Shown here one piece after another: positions 20,374 to 29,429 of a stretch of 64,000 bases of DNA. Within the stretch, counting starts at the first letter, position 1. Every line of letters begins with the position of its first letter. The notes under the pieces were generated by a model. That model was not told the origin of the DNA, did not search any database, and saw only the letters and a list, made by a program, of their open reading frames with translations. The DNA is taken from the NCBI GenBank assembly GCA_022457155.1, contig JAJGOT010000356.1, positions 310,001 through 374,000 on the forward strand. The letters run 5' to 3'. Origin of the DNA: Cladopsammia gracilis (taxonomy: Eukaryota > Cnidaria > Anthozoa > Scleractinia > Dendrophylliidae). The translations under genes were made by a program, and so were the position numbers.

Positions 20374-21242
20374 AATATTGCCCCGAGAACTGGGATATTG
20401 TTGAATGGACTTTTCGATCCCAGCAGAAGTCCCGTTCCTTTTTTGGATTTTTTTCCCATCCCAATTTTTCGTCCCCAGGTTCCGATGAATGGGGGAGGTT
20501 GAAACGGATGCGCCCCCAATCTCGGCGCGCCTTTTCCTTTGGGGCGCCCAACTCTAGGAGCGCCTTTTCCTTTGGGGCGTCCAACTCTTGGAGCGCCTTC
20601 TCCTTTCAGTCGAGGTCGCGGCTGCGCCGCTCCCTTCCCAAACAAATTTTTCACCATGTCCAGCGCCAGTGGAATTCCGATGGAAGCCAGCACAGTTCCC
20701 AACAATCCACCAGATTGTTTGGCTGATGGTTTTATCGTCAGTTGTCCTCCTGATTTCAGGGCAGACAAAATATCCTGTTTCTGCTTATTTGTCAACAGAT
20801 GTTTATTGTCAATCAGTTTCTGAATTTTATCTTGGGGAATGAGAAATCCGCCCGTTTGCCCGCCTCCCTTCCCGCTTATCTTTTTCACGACTTGACTCGC
20901 TCCTTCACTCGCCAAACCAGCCAATGCTGACAGTCCAAGTGTCTTTGCCAGGGTGGGTGCCAGGGAACGAGCCAGGGGAACAATAGCAGAGAAAAGACTT
21001 CCACCTTGCTTCATTACCTTTCGGATTTGCGTTTTTGATATCTTGATTTCAACTCCCTTTCCCTGAGATGCGGCTTTGGCAACTCGGTTCTTTTGATTGA
21101 CTGTCAGCATCAGTTCATCATTTCCGCGTGTTTGATTTTTTTTCAGCCTCAGGGTGATAGCGCAGTTTGCTTTGAATGCTCTTCCAAGCTTGCTTTTTTG
21201 CCCTTTCGACAGATTTACTTTATATGGGTGATATGTTGTCAT
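20370..21242 (-). CDS. pVI-like virion protein with hydrophobic segments
   Basis: The start chosen is the ATG at 21242 (context CATTTAAAATG), giving 290 aa. Order: a conserved N-terminal domain (TTYHPYKVNLSKGQKSKL, ELMLTVNQ); a hydrophobic Ala/Gly/Leu stretch (LAKTLGLSALAGLASEGASQ); a conserved GGFLIPQDKIQKLIDNKHLL block; a second hydrophobic stretch (LLGTVLASIGIPLALDMV); an 11-residue GAPRVGRPKGK repeat; and a C-terminus ending PVLGAIL. This family recurs in invertebrate Polinton/adintovirus proviruses next to the protease. The amphipathic and basic make-up and the position suggest an adenovirus pVI-like internal capsid or membrane-active protein. Function is inferred. Confidence 0.75.
   Translation of the reverse strand: MTTYHPYKVNLSKGQKSKLGRAFKANCAITLRLKKNQTRGNDELMLTVNQKNRVAKAASQGKGVEIKISKTQIRKVMKQGGSLFSAIVPLARSLAPTLAKTLGLSALAGLASEGASQVVKKISGKGGGQTGGFLIPQDKIQKLIDNKHLLTNKQKQDILSALKSGGQLTIKPSAKQSGGLLGTVLASIGIPLALDMVKNLFGKGAAQPRPRLKGEGAPRVGRPKGKGAPRVGRPKGKGAPRLGAHPFQPPPFIGTWGRKIGMGKKSKKGTGLLLGSKSPFNNIPVLGAIL
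20510..20608 (-). repeat. 33-bp tandem repeat inside the pVI-like gene
   Basis: Three units of a GC-rich 33-bp repeat encode GAPRVGRPKGK. The Polinton 2 copy has a shorter, diverged version, so this part is length-variable and likely a flexible basic linker. Confidence 0.8.
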
Positions 21243-21278
21243 TTTAAATGACAAGATATGTTTTTCACAGATCACACG

Positions 21279-22559
21279 TCACACGATAACCAGCTCATTT
21301 CCAATCTTATCAATTTTCACCAGTTCTTCATAGAGAACTATCGCATGTACATTGAAGTTTGCCGCTGCATCTGCGTTCAATCGATACCTGAATATCAGCT
21401 GCTTGGGATCTCTTGTTGGTTTTTCAGTTTGATAAGTCAGATTGAAATAGATCAACGGGAAAAGAGACTTGAAATTGGCCAGATTCAACTGCGTTCCAGT
21501 GTTATAATCATTTTTCCTCATTGCATAAGCCATGACATCCTGGAAAATCCTCACTTTGCTTTCACTGTCATACTCTGTTTCCGGGTAGAAAACTCCGTTT
21601 CCATATTCCAGCCGGCAGTTCGACAAGGATGAGGCGTTATCCGCTGCATTCAGCTTGAAAGTGTCCATCAGATAAGGGCTATCTTCTTCTTTAGCGTCAT
21701 CATTGGTTCTTTTAAGATAAACAAAAATATGCTTAACATTGTCAATACTTGCGGATATCTGGAAGAATCCTGATGACTGCGTAGGAGCTGATTCGGAATA
21801 CATCTCCCTCAGATATTTCCATTGTGTTTCTCGCATAAATGCGCTGACAAATTTGTCATAAAGAGAATCTTTCGGTGTCAATCTGGGGACCCAAAGCAAA
21901 AACCTATTCACAACAACTCTTCCATCATCAGTGCCATTAGCCATATGAATTAATTCATTATCCTGTTGAAGCTTAATCTCAAATTGGAGCTGCATAGGCA
22001 CAAGCATCTTATCCTCCAACTCTTCGAAAAAGGAAAAACGATTCAGGGGAATGATCGTGTTAATGTTCTTTGCACCGTGGGTTCCATCGTCTCTCACTGC
22101 TTGAGATTGCACCCGCCGAGCTTCAAATCCAAGATTCGTATTAGCGGTTGTTGCATCAGTATCCAAATACCAGAAACTGTTCTTGGCGACTGATCTGCTG
22201 AAGTCATCGGAGTATTCTAGCAAATTTTTAATAAAAGTAACGTTATGCAGATTATCAGTCTCATAAACAATCTTTCCAGCAGAACTAATCTTCAGGTGAT
22301 TAATCAGGGAATGAGCGCCATTGATTACTGTGATTCTGTCAGCTGCGGCATACCCAGCGCCGTCTGCTATTTTCTGGAGTTGAAATTGCACCTCGAAATA
22401 AGCATTATACCAATCATAGAATGCGGATCGGTCATTAATCGTGAATTTATAACCACTTTTTTGTTGATGTTGCCCATTAGCTGGAGCTCGAATTGTGTCA
22501 TTCAGCTGGAAGCGCACTAATTCATTTCTTTGAAGATATTCATTCGATCGAAAAGCCAT
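21279..22559 (-). CDS. Major capsid protein (double jelly-roll type)
   Basis: A 426-aa protein starting in AATATAAAATGGC. It has the make-up of Polinton/adintovirus hexon-like proteins: an N-terminal NELVRFQL, a DWYNAYFEVQFQLQ strand, AHSLINHLKISSAGKIVYET, the MLVPMQLQFEI strand and a second-domain VNRFLLWVPRL. It lies between the pVI-like gene and the penton block, the usual place. There are no internal stops, unlike its Polinton 2 homologue. It would form the pseudo-hexameric capsomers. The assignment rests on context and family resemblance, not on a catalytic motif. Confidence 0.85.
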   Translation of the reverse strand: MAFRSNEYLQRNELVRFQLNDTIRAPANGQHQQKSGYKFTINDRSAFYDWYNAYFEVQFQLQKIADGAGYAAADRITVINGAHSLINHLKISSAGKIVYETDNLHNVTFIKNLLEYSDDFSRSVAKNSFWYLDTDATTANTNLGFEARRVQSQAVRDDGTHGAKNINTIIPLNRFSFFEELEDKMLVPMQLQFEIKLQQDNELIHMANGTDDGRVVVNRFLLWVPRLTPKDSLYDKFVSAFMRETQWKYLREMYSESAPTQSSGFFQISASIDNVKHIFVYLKRTNDDAKEEDSPYLMDTFKLNAADNASSLSNCRLEYGNGVFYPETEYDSESKVRIFQDVMAYAMRKNDYNTGTQLNLANFKSLFPLIYFNLTYQTEKPTRDPKQLIFRYRLNADAAANFNVHAIVLYEELVKIDKIGNELVIV

Positions 22560-22565
22560 TTTATA

Positions 22566-22958
22566 TTATTTTTTTCTTTTTCGGACTCCCTGCCCAGAGA
22601 TCAACCTGTTCAATATGGCATCAGAACTTTCTCCGGAGGTTGACGCAGGGGCTGATTGTGGTCGAGCTGGTGGCTTTGTTTTGCCTGGTGGCTTCCCCTT
22701 TCTCATATTTCCCAGCTTTTTCATGATCAAATCACCAGATTTTTCAACTACTTTTTTGCCGAGTTTATCCCCAGCGTGAGAAATTCCTGATTCCAATGCT
22801 TTTTTCGCAATGGGTTTTGCGAATTTATTGAAGACGACTGATGCGACCTTCCTCATTGGTTTGAAAATATTATCTACAATGACACCTGTTCCTTTGTGTC
22901 GATAAACAAACCGTCCCAGCTGGGGGTGATAATAACGAGAGAATTCATAACTTTTCAT
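22566..22958 (-). CDS. Small basic virion protein
   Basis: This 130-aa protein begins KSYEFSRYYHPQLGRFVYRH, continues with an Ala/Lys-rich amphipathic region (VFNKFAKPIAKKALESGISH) and ends in a Lys/Arg/Pro tail. The start codon is in AAATAAAATG and overlaps the end of the penton gene by 4 bp. A core or cementing protein analogous to adenovirus pVII or pX is plausible from the charge. No catalytic motif is seen. Confidence 0.7.
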   Translation of the reverse strand: MKSYEFSRYYHPQLGRFVYRHKGTGVIVDNIFKPMRKVASVVFNKFAKPIAKKALESGISHAGDKLGKKVVEKSGDLIMKKLGNMRKGKPPGKTKPPARPQSAPASTSGESSDAILNRLISGQGVRKRKK

Positions 22959-23731
22959 TTTATTTGTTTTTTCAAGATAAGCGAGAATGCTGTATCAGCC
23001 CCATTCAAATCAACAACCCGCCTTTTCCCATCGGTGATATAAATCCGAATGGAGCTTATTCTGTTTTTATTCACAGGGCTGAACATCACTCTCATGGGTT
23101 CCAAAGTGAAACTATAGGAGGCCTGCAGAACAGATGTTGAAAAGGAGAAGATGATATCACTCTCTTCCCCATCCACAAGCGAATCACTTGTGAGATCGCA
23201 ATGAACGTTCAACATATCAGTATCTTGACTGAGGTTTCGAACTCTGGGGCCAATGTTGACTTTGTCTTTCAGAATCTTTTTATCGAAACCAATGAGATCG
23301 CCAAAGTTGGATTTCTCGAGATCAAGTTGCCAGTTTTCTTCCAGCGTGATTGTTACTCTGAAAGTTGTGGGAGAGAAAGCAAGATTGATTGGGAATTTTT
23401 CATTCTTTCCTGGGGTGGATTCTGCGAGGGGGCCTGTTGCGTTTCGAATTGCCGCATTCAAAGTGGAATAATCCCAAACCCCAGCGGGAAAGGCGATATC
23501 GGAAAATGTTTTCCCACCGTCAGAGCTGAATCTGATCAGCTGATTTTTCAATGCCGCATTGATGTTATACCACGTAAAACTCATATTGATAATTCTGTTC
23601 AACCCAACAACATATTGGGAATTTGGATCCAAAACAATGGGCCGATTGAATTTTGTTGTGAAATTTTCTGGTTTGTTTCCCCCAGTCTTGACGGAAAAGG
23701 ATGACAGGACAATTTCTCTTTCGATTTCCAT
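22955..23731 (-). CDS. Minor capsid (penton-like, single jelly-roll) protein
   Basis: The ATG at 23731 (context CCTAAAATG) is chosen because the Polinton 2 homologue starts at the matching place; both are 258 aa. Beta-strand-rich blocks such as EIVLSSFSV, YVVGLNRIINMSFTWYNI, FRVTITLEENWQLDL and ISSIRIYITDGKRRVVDL fit the penton protein that sits beside the major capsid gene in Polintons. Role: vertex capsomer. Assignment is from position and strand pattern. Confidence 0.8.
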   Translation of the reverse strand: MEIEREIVLSSFSVKTGGNKPENFTTKFNRPIVLDPNSQYVVGLNRIINMSFTWYNINAALKNQLIRFSSDGGKTFSDIAFPAGVWDYSTLNAAIRNATGPLAESTPGKNEKFPINLAFSPTTFRVTITLEENWQLDLEKSNFGDLIGFDKKILKDKVNIGPRVRNLSQDTDMLNVHCDLTSDSLVDGEESDIIFSFSTSVLQASYSFTLEPMRVMFSPVNKNRISSIRIYITDGKRRVVDLNGADTAFSLILKKQIK

Positions 23732-23732
23732 T

Positions 23733-24704
23733 TTAGGGCTTGAAATAATTTCTGAAGAGCTTCTCATGCTGGGAACGATTGATGACTCCCTCTTTCAGGA
23801 GAAGATCAAGAATACCAACCCCGGTATTTCTGATCCCCTGATTCGTATTCCCCGCGAGAATGGAGCCAACAATGACCTCAAGTTTCTGGAGGAGATCTGC
23901 GGGGTTGGAGAAAAAACGGATGGATCCACCTTTTTTTCTCCTGATTCCCGAACCTTCCAATGTCTTTTGTTTCGCTTGAAAATGTTTGATGTATTCACTC
24001 AAAATTCGGGATGAGTGGTCTATTCTGCTATGTTGCAAATTCTTTTGCTCTTGCGTTATTGCACCTTTATGGAACTTTTTGGACCAAGATGTTTTGTAGC
24101 CCTTCAACTGATTTCTTCTGTAGTTTGCAATGGTTACAATATTCTTGAGATAATTGATTTTCCTCGTTGATGAGATATTTGGGTCACTGAGATTTTTCTC
24201 CACAGTATCATAATTTGTGAGGTCCAAGCTATCCAATATCTTATTGGCTTCCTCTTCCTCTTCCCATTCCCCTTCATCGCCCAGTTCCAAAGCATAATCG
24301 GGAGAGTCGTCTTCTTCATATTCAGGTGGATCTTCCCCTACCTCTTGCACAACTTCTTCATATGTTGGCGGCCTTGCTGGAATTTGTTTCTTTGTTCGGG
24401 ATGGAACGGCCTCATCAAACAAACCTTCGACATCCATATCTTCAAATGGGTCGTCGACTTCGGGGAGATAATCAATCTCCGCCGGTTTGGCTTTTTTCTT
24501 TTTCCGGATTTTCGGGAGTGGCCCCAAATTCGACTCAATCACCTCATCCAGTTTCGATGTGATGGGTTTGAATGTTTTTTCAAGTCCGATTTGACTTGTC
24601 TCTTCACCCAACTTTTTCTGGGTGATAGCATTGTGAACAAAGTTGATTTTTTTCCCCAAAGCAGATTTGCTTTTAGCCATTTCTTGCCATTTCAATAAAC
24701 TCAT
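23733..24704 (-). CDS. Virion-associated protein with PPxY late-domain motifs
   Basis: The ATG at 24704 (context GATATAAAATGAG) gives 323 aa; the frame continues upstream but without conserved sequence. After a conserved start (SLLKWQEMAKSKSALGKKI) comes an acidic central region with RPPTYEEV and DPPEYEED, two PPxY motifs of the kind that recruit Nedd4-family ubiquitin ligases. The C-terminal domain (GGSIRFFSNPADLLQKLEVI) is well conserved in Polinton 2. The family is common in these proviruses but functionally unassigned. A capsid-linked or trafficking protein is inferred. Confidence 0.7.
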   Translation of the reverse strand: MSLLKWQEMAKSKSALGKKINFVHNAITQKKLGEETSQIGLEKTFKPITSKLDEVIESNLGPLPKIRKKKKAKPAEIDYLPEVDDPFEDMDVEGLFDEAVPSRTKKQIPARPPTYEEVVQEVGEDPPEYEEDDSPDYALELGDEGEWEEEEEANKILDSLDLTNYDTVEKNLSDPNISSTRKINYLKNIVTIANYRRNQLKGYKTSWSKKFHKGAITQEQKNLQHSRIDHSSRILSEYIKHFQAKQKTLEGSGIRRKKGGSIRFFSNPADLLQKLEVIVGSILAGNTNQGIRNTGVGILDLLLKEGVINRSQHEKLFRNYFKP

Positions 24705-24782
24705 TTTATATCCCAGAAACACAAATTTGGGATGAAGAACAAGATGTAGAACAAGATAAAGAACGCCATGTTCATTAATAAA
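24705..24782. promoter_or_regulatory. Divergent intergenic region between structural blocks
   Basis: Only 78 bp separate the PPxY gene (minus) and the packaging ATPase (plus). Both starts are TAAAATG. The interval should hold both promoters and contains a GATGAAGAACAAGATGTAGA-type purine-rich repeat. Confidence 0.5.
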
Positions 24783-25418
24783 ATGAAGATTCCAAATTAT
24801 GATTGTCAGGATCCAATCACGAATTTCAAACAACTTCACCCTTTCATGCCGGATCGAACTTTCAGAATGTTGATCTGTGGCCCTTCAGGATCGGGGAAAA
24901 CAAATGTTCTCCTGGATATGATCCTCCGCCCGCTGCTCTTCTACGATAAAATTTATCTCTATGCGAAAAATCTTGACCAAACCAAATATCAACATCTGCT
25001 GAAAACATTTCGCCCATTCAGCAAAGAAGCGGGGTATGACGTTGTGGAAGCATCCCCGGATGAAATCATCCCAGTTTCTGAATTGTCAGGGGAGAATCAA
25101 AAGCTGGTTGTTTTCGATGATTTTGTTTCCGAAAAAAACCAAAAGCCATTGATTGATTATTTCATTCAGGGCAGGCACAAGAAATGTTCTGTGATTTATC
25201 TTTCGCAAAGTTATTTCGGAACACCAAAAGATATCCGCCTGAATTGCTCGCATTTTTGCATCTTCGAATTCCCAAGCAACAAAGAAATTACGGCGATCTG
25301 CAGGGAGAACAATGTCAGCAAAGAAGATTATCGGAAAGCAACGCATGATCCGTTCTCTTTCCTGTATGTGGATAAGCCGAGGAAATTCATTGCCAAAAAC
25401 TTTGATGAAAGCATTTAA
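24783..25418 (+). CDS. Genome-packaging ATPase (A32/FtsK-HerA type)
   Basis: The ATG at 24783 (context TTAATAAAATG) gives 211 aa. Walker A is GPSGSGKT at residues 33-40; Walker B is LVVFDD at 108-113. A polar sensor-like segment SVIYLSQSYF follows. Length and motifs match the small packaging ATPases of Polintons, virophages and adintoviruses, which drive DNA into the capsid. It is intact here, while the Polinton 2 copy is split by an insertion. The stop is 1 nt before the ATG of the fibre gene. Confidence 0.9.
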   Translation: MKIPNYDCQDPITNFKQLHPFMPDRTFRMLICGPSGSGKTNVLLDMILRPLLFYDKIYLYAKNLDQTKYQHLLKTFRPFSKEAGYDVVEASPDEIIPVSELSGENQKLVVFDDFVSEKNQKPLIDYFIQGRHKKCSVIYLSQSYFGTPKDIRLNCSHFCIFEFPSNKEITAICRENNVSKEDYRKATHDPFSFLYVDKPRKFIAKNFDESI

Positions 25419-25419
25419 A

Positions 25420-27236
25420 ATGAGTTATTCAAATGGATTGCTGTCTGAAACAAGCACCTCCCAGGGAGGACGAGATGGAAAGATGGATTGCCAGGAGTTG
25501 GTTTCAAGCTGACGCCGGCAGGGGACTTCGACCTGCAAAGGAAACGCCTGACCAATATCGCTGAAGGAACGGGGAATTCGGATGCAATTACCAAACACCA
25601 AGTTGACACGCTTGCAACGCAATTGCGGGCAGATTCTTTCCAGGTGGATGGTTCCTCGCATATGACTGGGGATCTTGATCTCAGGGGACAAAAACTCATC
25701 AACCCCGGGGAAATAGAAATGAATCGCAAATTGATCGTCAATCTGGGCACGGATGAAAACCAGGATTTGTCAGCGGTGAATATGGTCACTCTGAAAAAAT
25801 TCCACCCTGATGCTCCGGCTCACACTCATGAAGTCACGAAGGATATTGATTTAAAAGAACTTTTCAACGTGAAAAACTCAAAACAACAAACATGGCATGA
25901 TTTGGGAGCGCATTATAACAACCTGGTTTCTTATAATGACGCCAAAAATATCTTTCTCAGCCGCAAAGAGACGTTTCCAATGGAGACGGCTTTGGATATG
26001 GGAAATCACACCATTTTTAACGTGAAAGATCCCGAAGTTGCCGATCAGGGCGCAAATATGCGATATGTGGATGCCCAATCCGCGAAAAAGCTTTCGTTGG
26101 AAGGCGGGACAATGACCGGAAACCTGGATATGAACTCGCAACAAATCAACAATATTGCAACGCCAACTCTGAAGCGACAACCCACGCCAAAATCTTATGT
26201 GGATAACCAGATAGGAGGTGTGGTAGCCCACACGATGGAATTAGAAGAGAAGATCAAAAAATACGTAAATGAATCGCATATCACGTCAACCTCTCACCCA
26301 AAGGACGCATTCCGCTATCTGATGGAAGATGTGGATGAATCCAGCTCTTAACATCATATGACAGTGACTGGGATAAGTGATTTTCCAGATTCGCCGCATC
26401 ATTTCAACAAGAAGGCCTATGACTTGGAAATCACAAAAGATCTTTTTAATGAATACTCTGGGAGACTTGGATTCAATATGTTCAAACTCCCAGAGGGAGA
26501 ATACACCGTGTGCGTGGAATTCTTCCCCGCGTCAATGGATGGCGTGAGCGTCAACGTTGTGAGCGCCAGTCTGAATATTAATCAGCAATCAACTAAGAAG
26601 TTTTCGGGGTATTCCAGATCCATCATCCACATGCACAAATGGAGGATTTCCCCACCTGAATTTATTTTCCTGGATTTGAAATGGCGAGGCACTGCCGAGT
26701 CAGCTGCAGAAGGATCCGCAAAGTTGATCATATATGGCATTGCTGGTTCCCAACCTGATGTTGAAAGCAGCGTTTATGATTCCCCTTTCGTTTTCCAAGC
26801 GGGGAAGATGGTCATGGAGACTGACTTGGATTTGAATTCGCACTCCTTGTTGAATTTGCCGCTTCGCCCGTCAAAACACTTCATTTTTGCAAGATTTGTG
26901 AAAGGAAAACACGGTGATTGTTTGATCTTCCCAAATGAAGCGGAAGATGAAACAAATTATTGGCAACAATTTGGATTTGACTTCCGGATTTTGAATGTCA
27001 CGGTTTTCATTCTTCAACGCGGTTCCAACCCAGTGAGTGGAGCAACCATCATCATGACAAGTGTTGTTAAAGGAGATCGCATCACTCGGAAAGCAGTCAG
27101 ACCTTCCACCAATTCATTTGGTTCACTGCAGTTCACCTTCAATCTCCATGTTGGGCAGGAAGAAGCTTTCTATCTGGCTCTCTCGGATGGAAATGCCATT
27201 CAAAGAGCAAAAGCGACAATTCTGATTGAAAAATGA
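25420..27236 (+). pseudogene. Tail-fibre-like attachment protein, broken
   Basis: From the ATG at 25420 (TTTAAAATGAG) the frame is lost near 25480 in a collagen-like Gly stretch, resumes at 25488-26351, stops at TAA 26349-26351 and resumes at 26358-27236. Polinton 2 reads through that stop position with Glu. The middle holds repeats of the phage tail-fibre kind: HMTGDLDLRGQKLINPGE, ALDMGNHTIFNVKDP with MRYVDAQSA, GTMTGNLDMNSQQINNI. These normally form a trimeric shaft. The rest is beta-rich and could be the receptor-binding head. Defects are described only; the product is not restored. Confidence 0.75.
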
Positions 27237-27251
27237 TTTTCTCCCTGAAAA

Positions 27252-27770
27252 ATGGGAGCAAGCGAGCGAAGCGAGCCGAGCCGCGCGAAGCGAAAACAAA
27301 GCATCTTTGCTTTCAATCACATCAACCCCGCAATTCGGGAAGAAGAACTGGAAGAGATCAAAAAACTTTTTCGATTTTATCACAAAAGATTTTGGTGCCT
27401 GAAACGACTTTACAGTCGATTCAAGAAGTTGAATCTTTCCCTGAATTTGACTTCCACTGGATTGGTGGCAATCGGCACGATTGCTGGAGCCGCGACTTTG
27501 AACCCAATCGTTTTGGGAGTTATCTCCGGAGTGGGATTGCTTGTGAAAACGGTTCACGAGATGAAGAACCTGAAATCAAAGATCGACATGGCCAAGTTCG
27601 CCTTCACCACTTATGAAAAAACTCTGACTGAGTTGAGATTTGCTTTGAGATCAGGAAAATTCGACAGGGACGAATTTCTCCCTGCGATGGAAGCGATTGA
27701 CGGGATCGTGATCGACTTGGGGTTGAATCTGGAGAGATTTGAGAGGGAATATGACACTCTCTTTGAATAA
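27252..27770 (+). CDS. Small membrane protein with Gly-rich hydrophobic hairpin
   Basis: This 172-aa protein has a central hydrophobic stretch (LVAIGTIAGAATLNPIVLGV then GVGLLVK) between helical, charged flanks (FYHKRFWCLKRLYSRFKK before; KTLTELRF, LERFEREYDTLFE after). The homologue in Polinton 2 (58884-59363) shows the same plan, with conservation starting at FNHI. The first about 20 residues here are encoded by a GAGCGAAGCGAG-type micro-repeat and are not conserved. The family is unrecognised; a membrane-active virion or holin-like role is possible but unproven. Confidence 0.65.
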   Translation: MGASERSEPSRAKRKQSIFAFNHINPAIREEELEEIKKLFRFYHKRFWCLKRLYSRFKKLNLSLNLTSTGLVAIGTIAGAATLNPIVLGVISGVGLLVKTVHEMKNLKSKIDMAKFAFTTYEKTLTELRFALRSGKFDRDEFLPAMEAIDGIVIDLGLNLERFEREYDTLFE

Positions 27771-27794
27771 TTTCATTTCCACTGGAAATGAAAT
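27770..27794. terminator. Palindrome between convergent genes
   Basis: ATTTCATTTCCA and TGGAAATGAAAT are perfect complements around one base, placed between the ends of the membrane-protein gene (plus) and the NUMOD-like gene (minus). It is the second convergent junction of this provirus with such a hairpin. Confidence 0.65.
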
Positions 27795-27800
27795 CACAGC

Positions 27801-29297
27801 TCACTTAGGAATTATCTGAACTCTCCAATACCATTCCCCAGCAAACTCCCTAACATCCAGGGGAAAGATCGGCATCCAGAGATCGCTTTCCAGGATTTCT
27901 CGCGGCGGGGCAGGAAAAGGAAAACTGACCTCCAACGAGGCGGGAGTCGGCCCCATCGCCACGCAATTATCAAAATGCTCACTGGCCACCAGAAACTGCA
28001 TTTTGTCGTTGTCTTTTTCAACCAAACCTTTCACCCGAAATCCCTGGGGAAGAAGCTGATGCATATTCTTCAAATAATCGAATTCTGGATCCATTGGCGC
28101 ACTTTCGCAACGCTTCCAAATATCTGGATGAAATGGATTTCGCTCACTCTCGATGAGTTTCATGCGCTTCTTTTCATTTTTCCCCCATTCCTCTTCCGCC
28201 TTTTCCTCAGGAGAGGGCATGTCTTTCGCATTTTCCTCTGCCCAAGCCGCCATTTTTTCCTCATCTTCCAGTGCGTGTTTTTCGCGGTTCGCGGCAGGTG
28301 TTTCCATCCTGGTTGGTTTCTCCTGGCCTTGCAAAACAAAACGAAACCAGGGCTCAAATTCAGTCTCGCTGATTCTCGCTGAGAACTTCCAGACCCCTTC
28401 TGCGAAATATTTCACAAAGTCTGTTTCATAGGGGTAATCCAAATACCGCTTGTCAAAATAATCTATAAAATCCTGCCAGACTTTCACGGGAAAATTACTG
28501 CCGGTGTTGGGGTTGAAAAGCACCCGCTTTGTTTGAAACTTTTCCATGTCGGGGGTCAAAGTCATTTCCCATCCCGGATAGCGATTTTTCATCCACTGAA
28601 ACTTCATTCCCCAATTTCGCTGCACATCATCCAGCGCCTTCTGACCCACCACATCTGCGGGGCGAGGAAGAGATTTCTTCTGTGGTTGCAGCGATGCTTT
28701 TTCAACTTGGAATTTGACCCCATCTCTTCTCCGGGTGAAGGAATTTCTCCCGCTTTTCAATGCATCATGAATTGTTCTCGCATCGATCCCCAACTCAGAT
28801 GTTGCCGCCGAAACATTGGGATAAATCTTGGTTGAACTGGGGGAAGTGACTCTGACGGGAATCGCATGCGGTTTTTGGGTGATGGCCGGGATTTTTCCAG
28901 CCGCTTCGGGAAGAGAACCCACCGGTTCCTTGTCGGCAATTCGTTTCATGAAATAATCTTTTCCATTTTTCCTGATTTTCCAACTCTGGCACCAGCCAGT
29001 TCTTTTGAAAGCGCAAGAAACGGCTTGCCTTGTGACTTCGATCCATGCTGCCATTTCGGTTTCGGTTTCAAATTTCGCCAGTGGAGGATCACTGGGAGAT
29101 TCATGAACTGAAAAACGAGTGACTTTTTGGTCGACAATTGTCACTTCCCTCCCGCGAAACTGAAATTTGTTTCTTCCTTCATTGATTGCTTTGTTCAAAG
29201 TTTTAGGAGAAAAATTCATGAATGCTGCCAACTTCGCCTGGGACGAAAATCGCTGGCTGAGCCTTTCTTTGGAAACTGCATCTATCAAAACCCACAT
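27801..29297 (-). CDS. Multi-repeat NUMOD1-like DNA-binding protein
   Basis: The ATG at 29297 gives 498 aa. Three modules resemble NUMOD1, the helix-turn-helix unit attached to homing endonucleases: residues about 1-55 (FSSQAKLAAFMNFSPKTLNK), about 65-120 (FETETEMAAWIEVTRQAVS) and about 155-205 (KIYPNVSAATSELGIDARTI). Each is followed by a short beta element. The C-terminal 280 residues are Trp/Pro/Glu-rich with no visible GIY-YIG, HNH or other nuclease motif. Polinton 2 lacks it. It may be a sequence-specific DNA binder derived from a homing endonuclease. The match is by pattern, not by search. Confidence 0.55.
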   Translation of the reverse strand: MWVLIDAVSKERLSQRFSSQAKLAAFMNFSPKTLNKAINEGRNKFQFRGREVTIVDQKVTRFSVHESPSDPPLAKFETETEMAAWIEVTRQAVSCAFKRTGWCQSWKIRKNGKDYFMKRIADKEPVGSLPEAAGKIPAITQKPHAIPVRVTSPSSTKIYPNVSAATSELGIDARTIHDALKSGRNSFTRRRDGVKFQVEKASLQPQKKSLPRPADVVGQKALDDVQRNWGMKFQWMKNRYPGWEMTLTPDMEKFQTKRVLFNPNTGSNFPVKVWQDFIDYFDKRYLDYPYETDFVKYFAEGVWKFSARISETEFEPWFRFVLQGQEKPTRMETPAANREKHALEDEEKMAAWAEENAKDMPSPEEKAEEEWGKNEKKRMKLIESERNPFHPDIWKRCESAPMDPEFDYLKNMHQLLPQGFRVKGLVEKDNDKMQFLVASEHFDNCVAMGPTPASLEVSFPFPAPPREILESDLWMPIFPLDVREFAGEWYWRVQIIPK

Positions 29298-29429
29298 TTT
29301 GATAGGTGGAAAAAAATAAATTAATTTCGGAATCTTCTTGGTGCACTTTGTTTTGTGGATTCTCAGGAGAAATGCCAACGCCGCAAATCTCAGGAAAAAT
29401 CAGGAATTTCTCGACGAATCTGAATTCTC

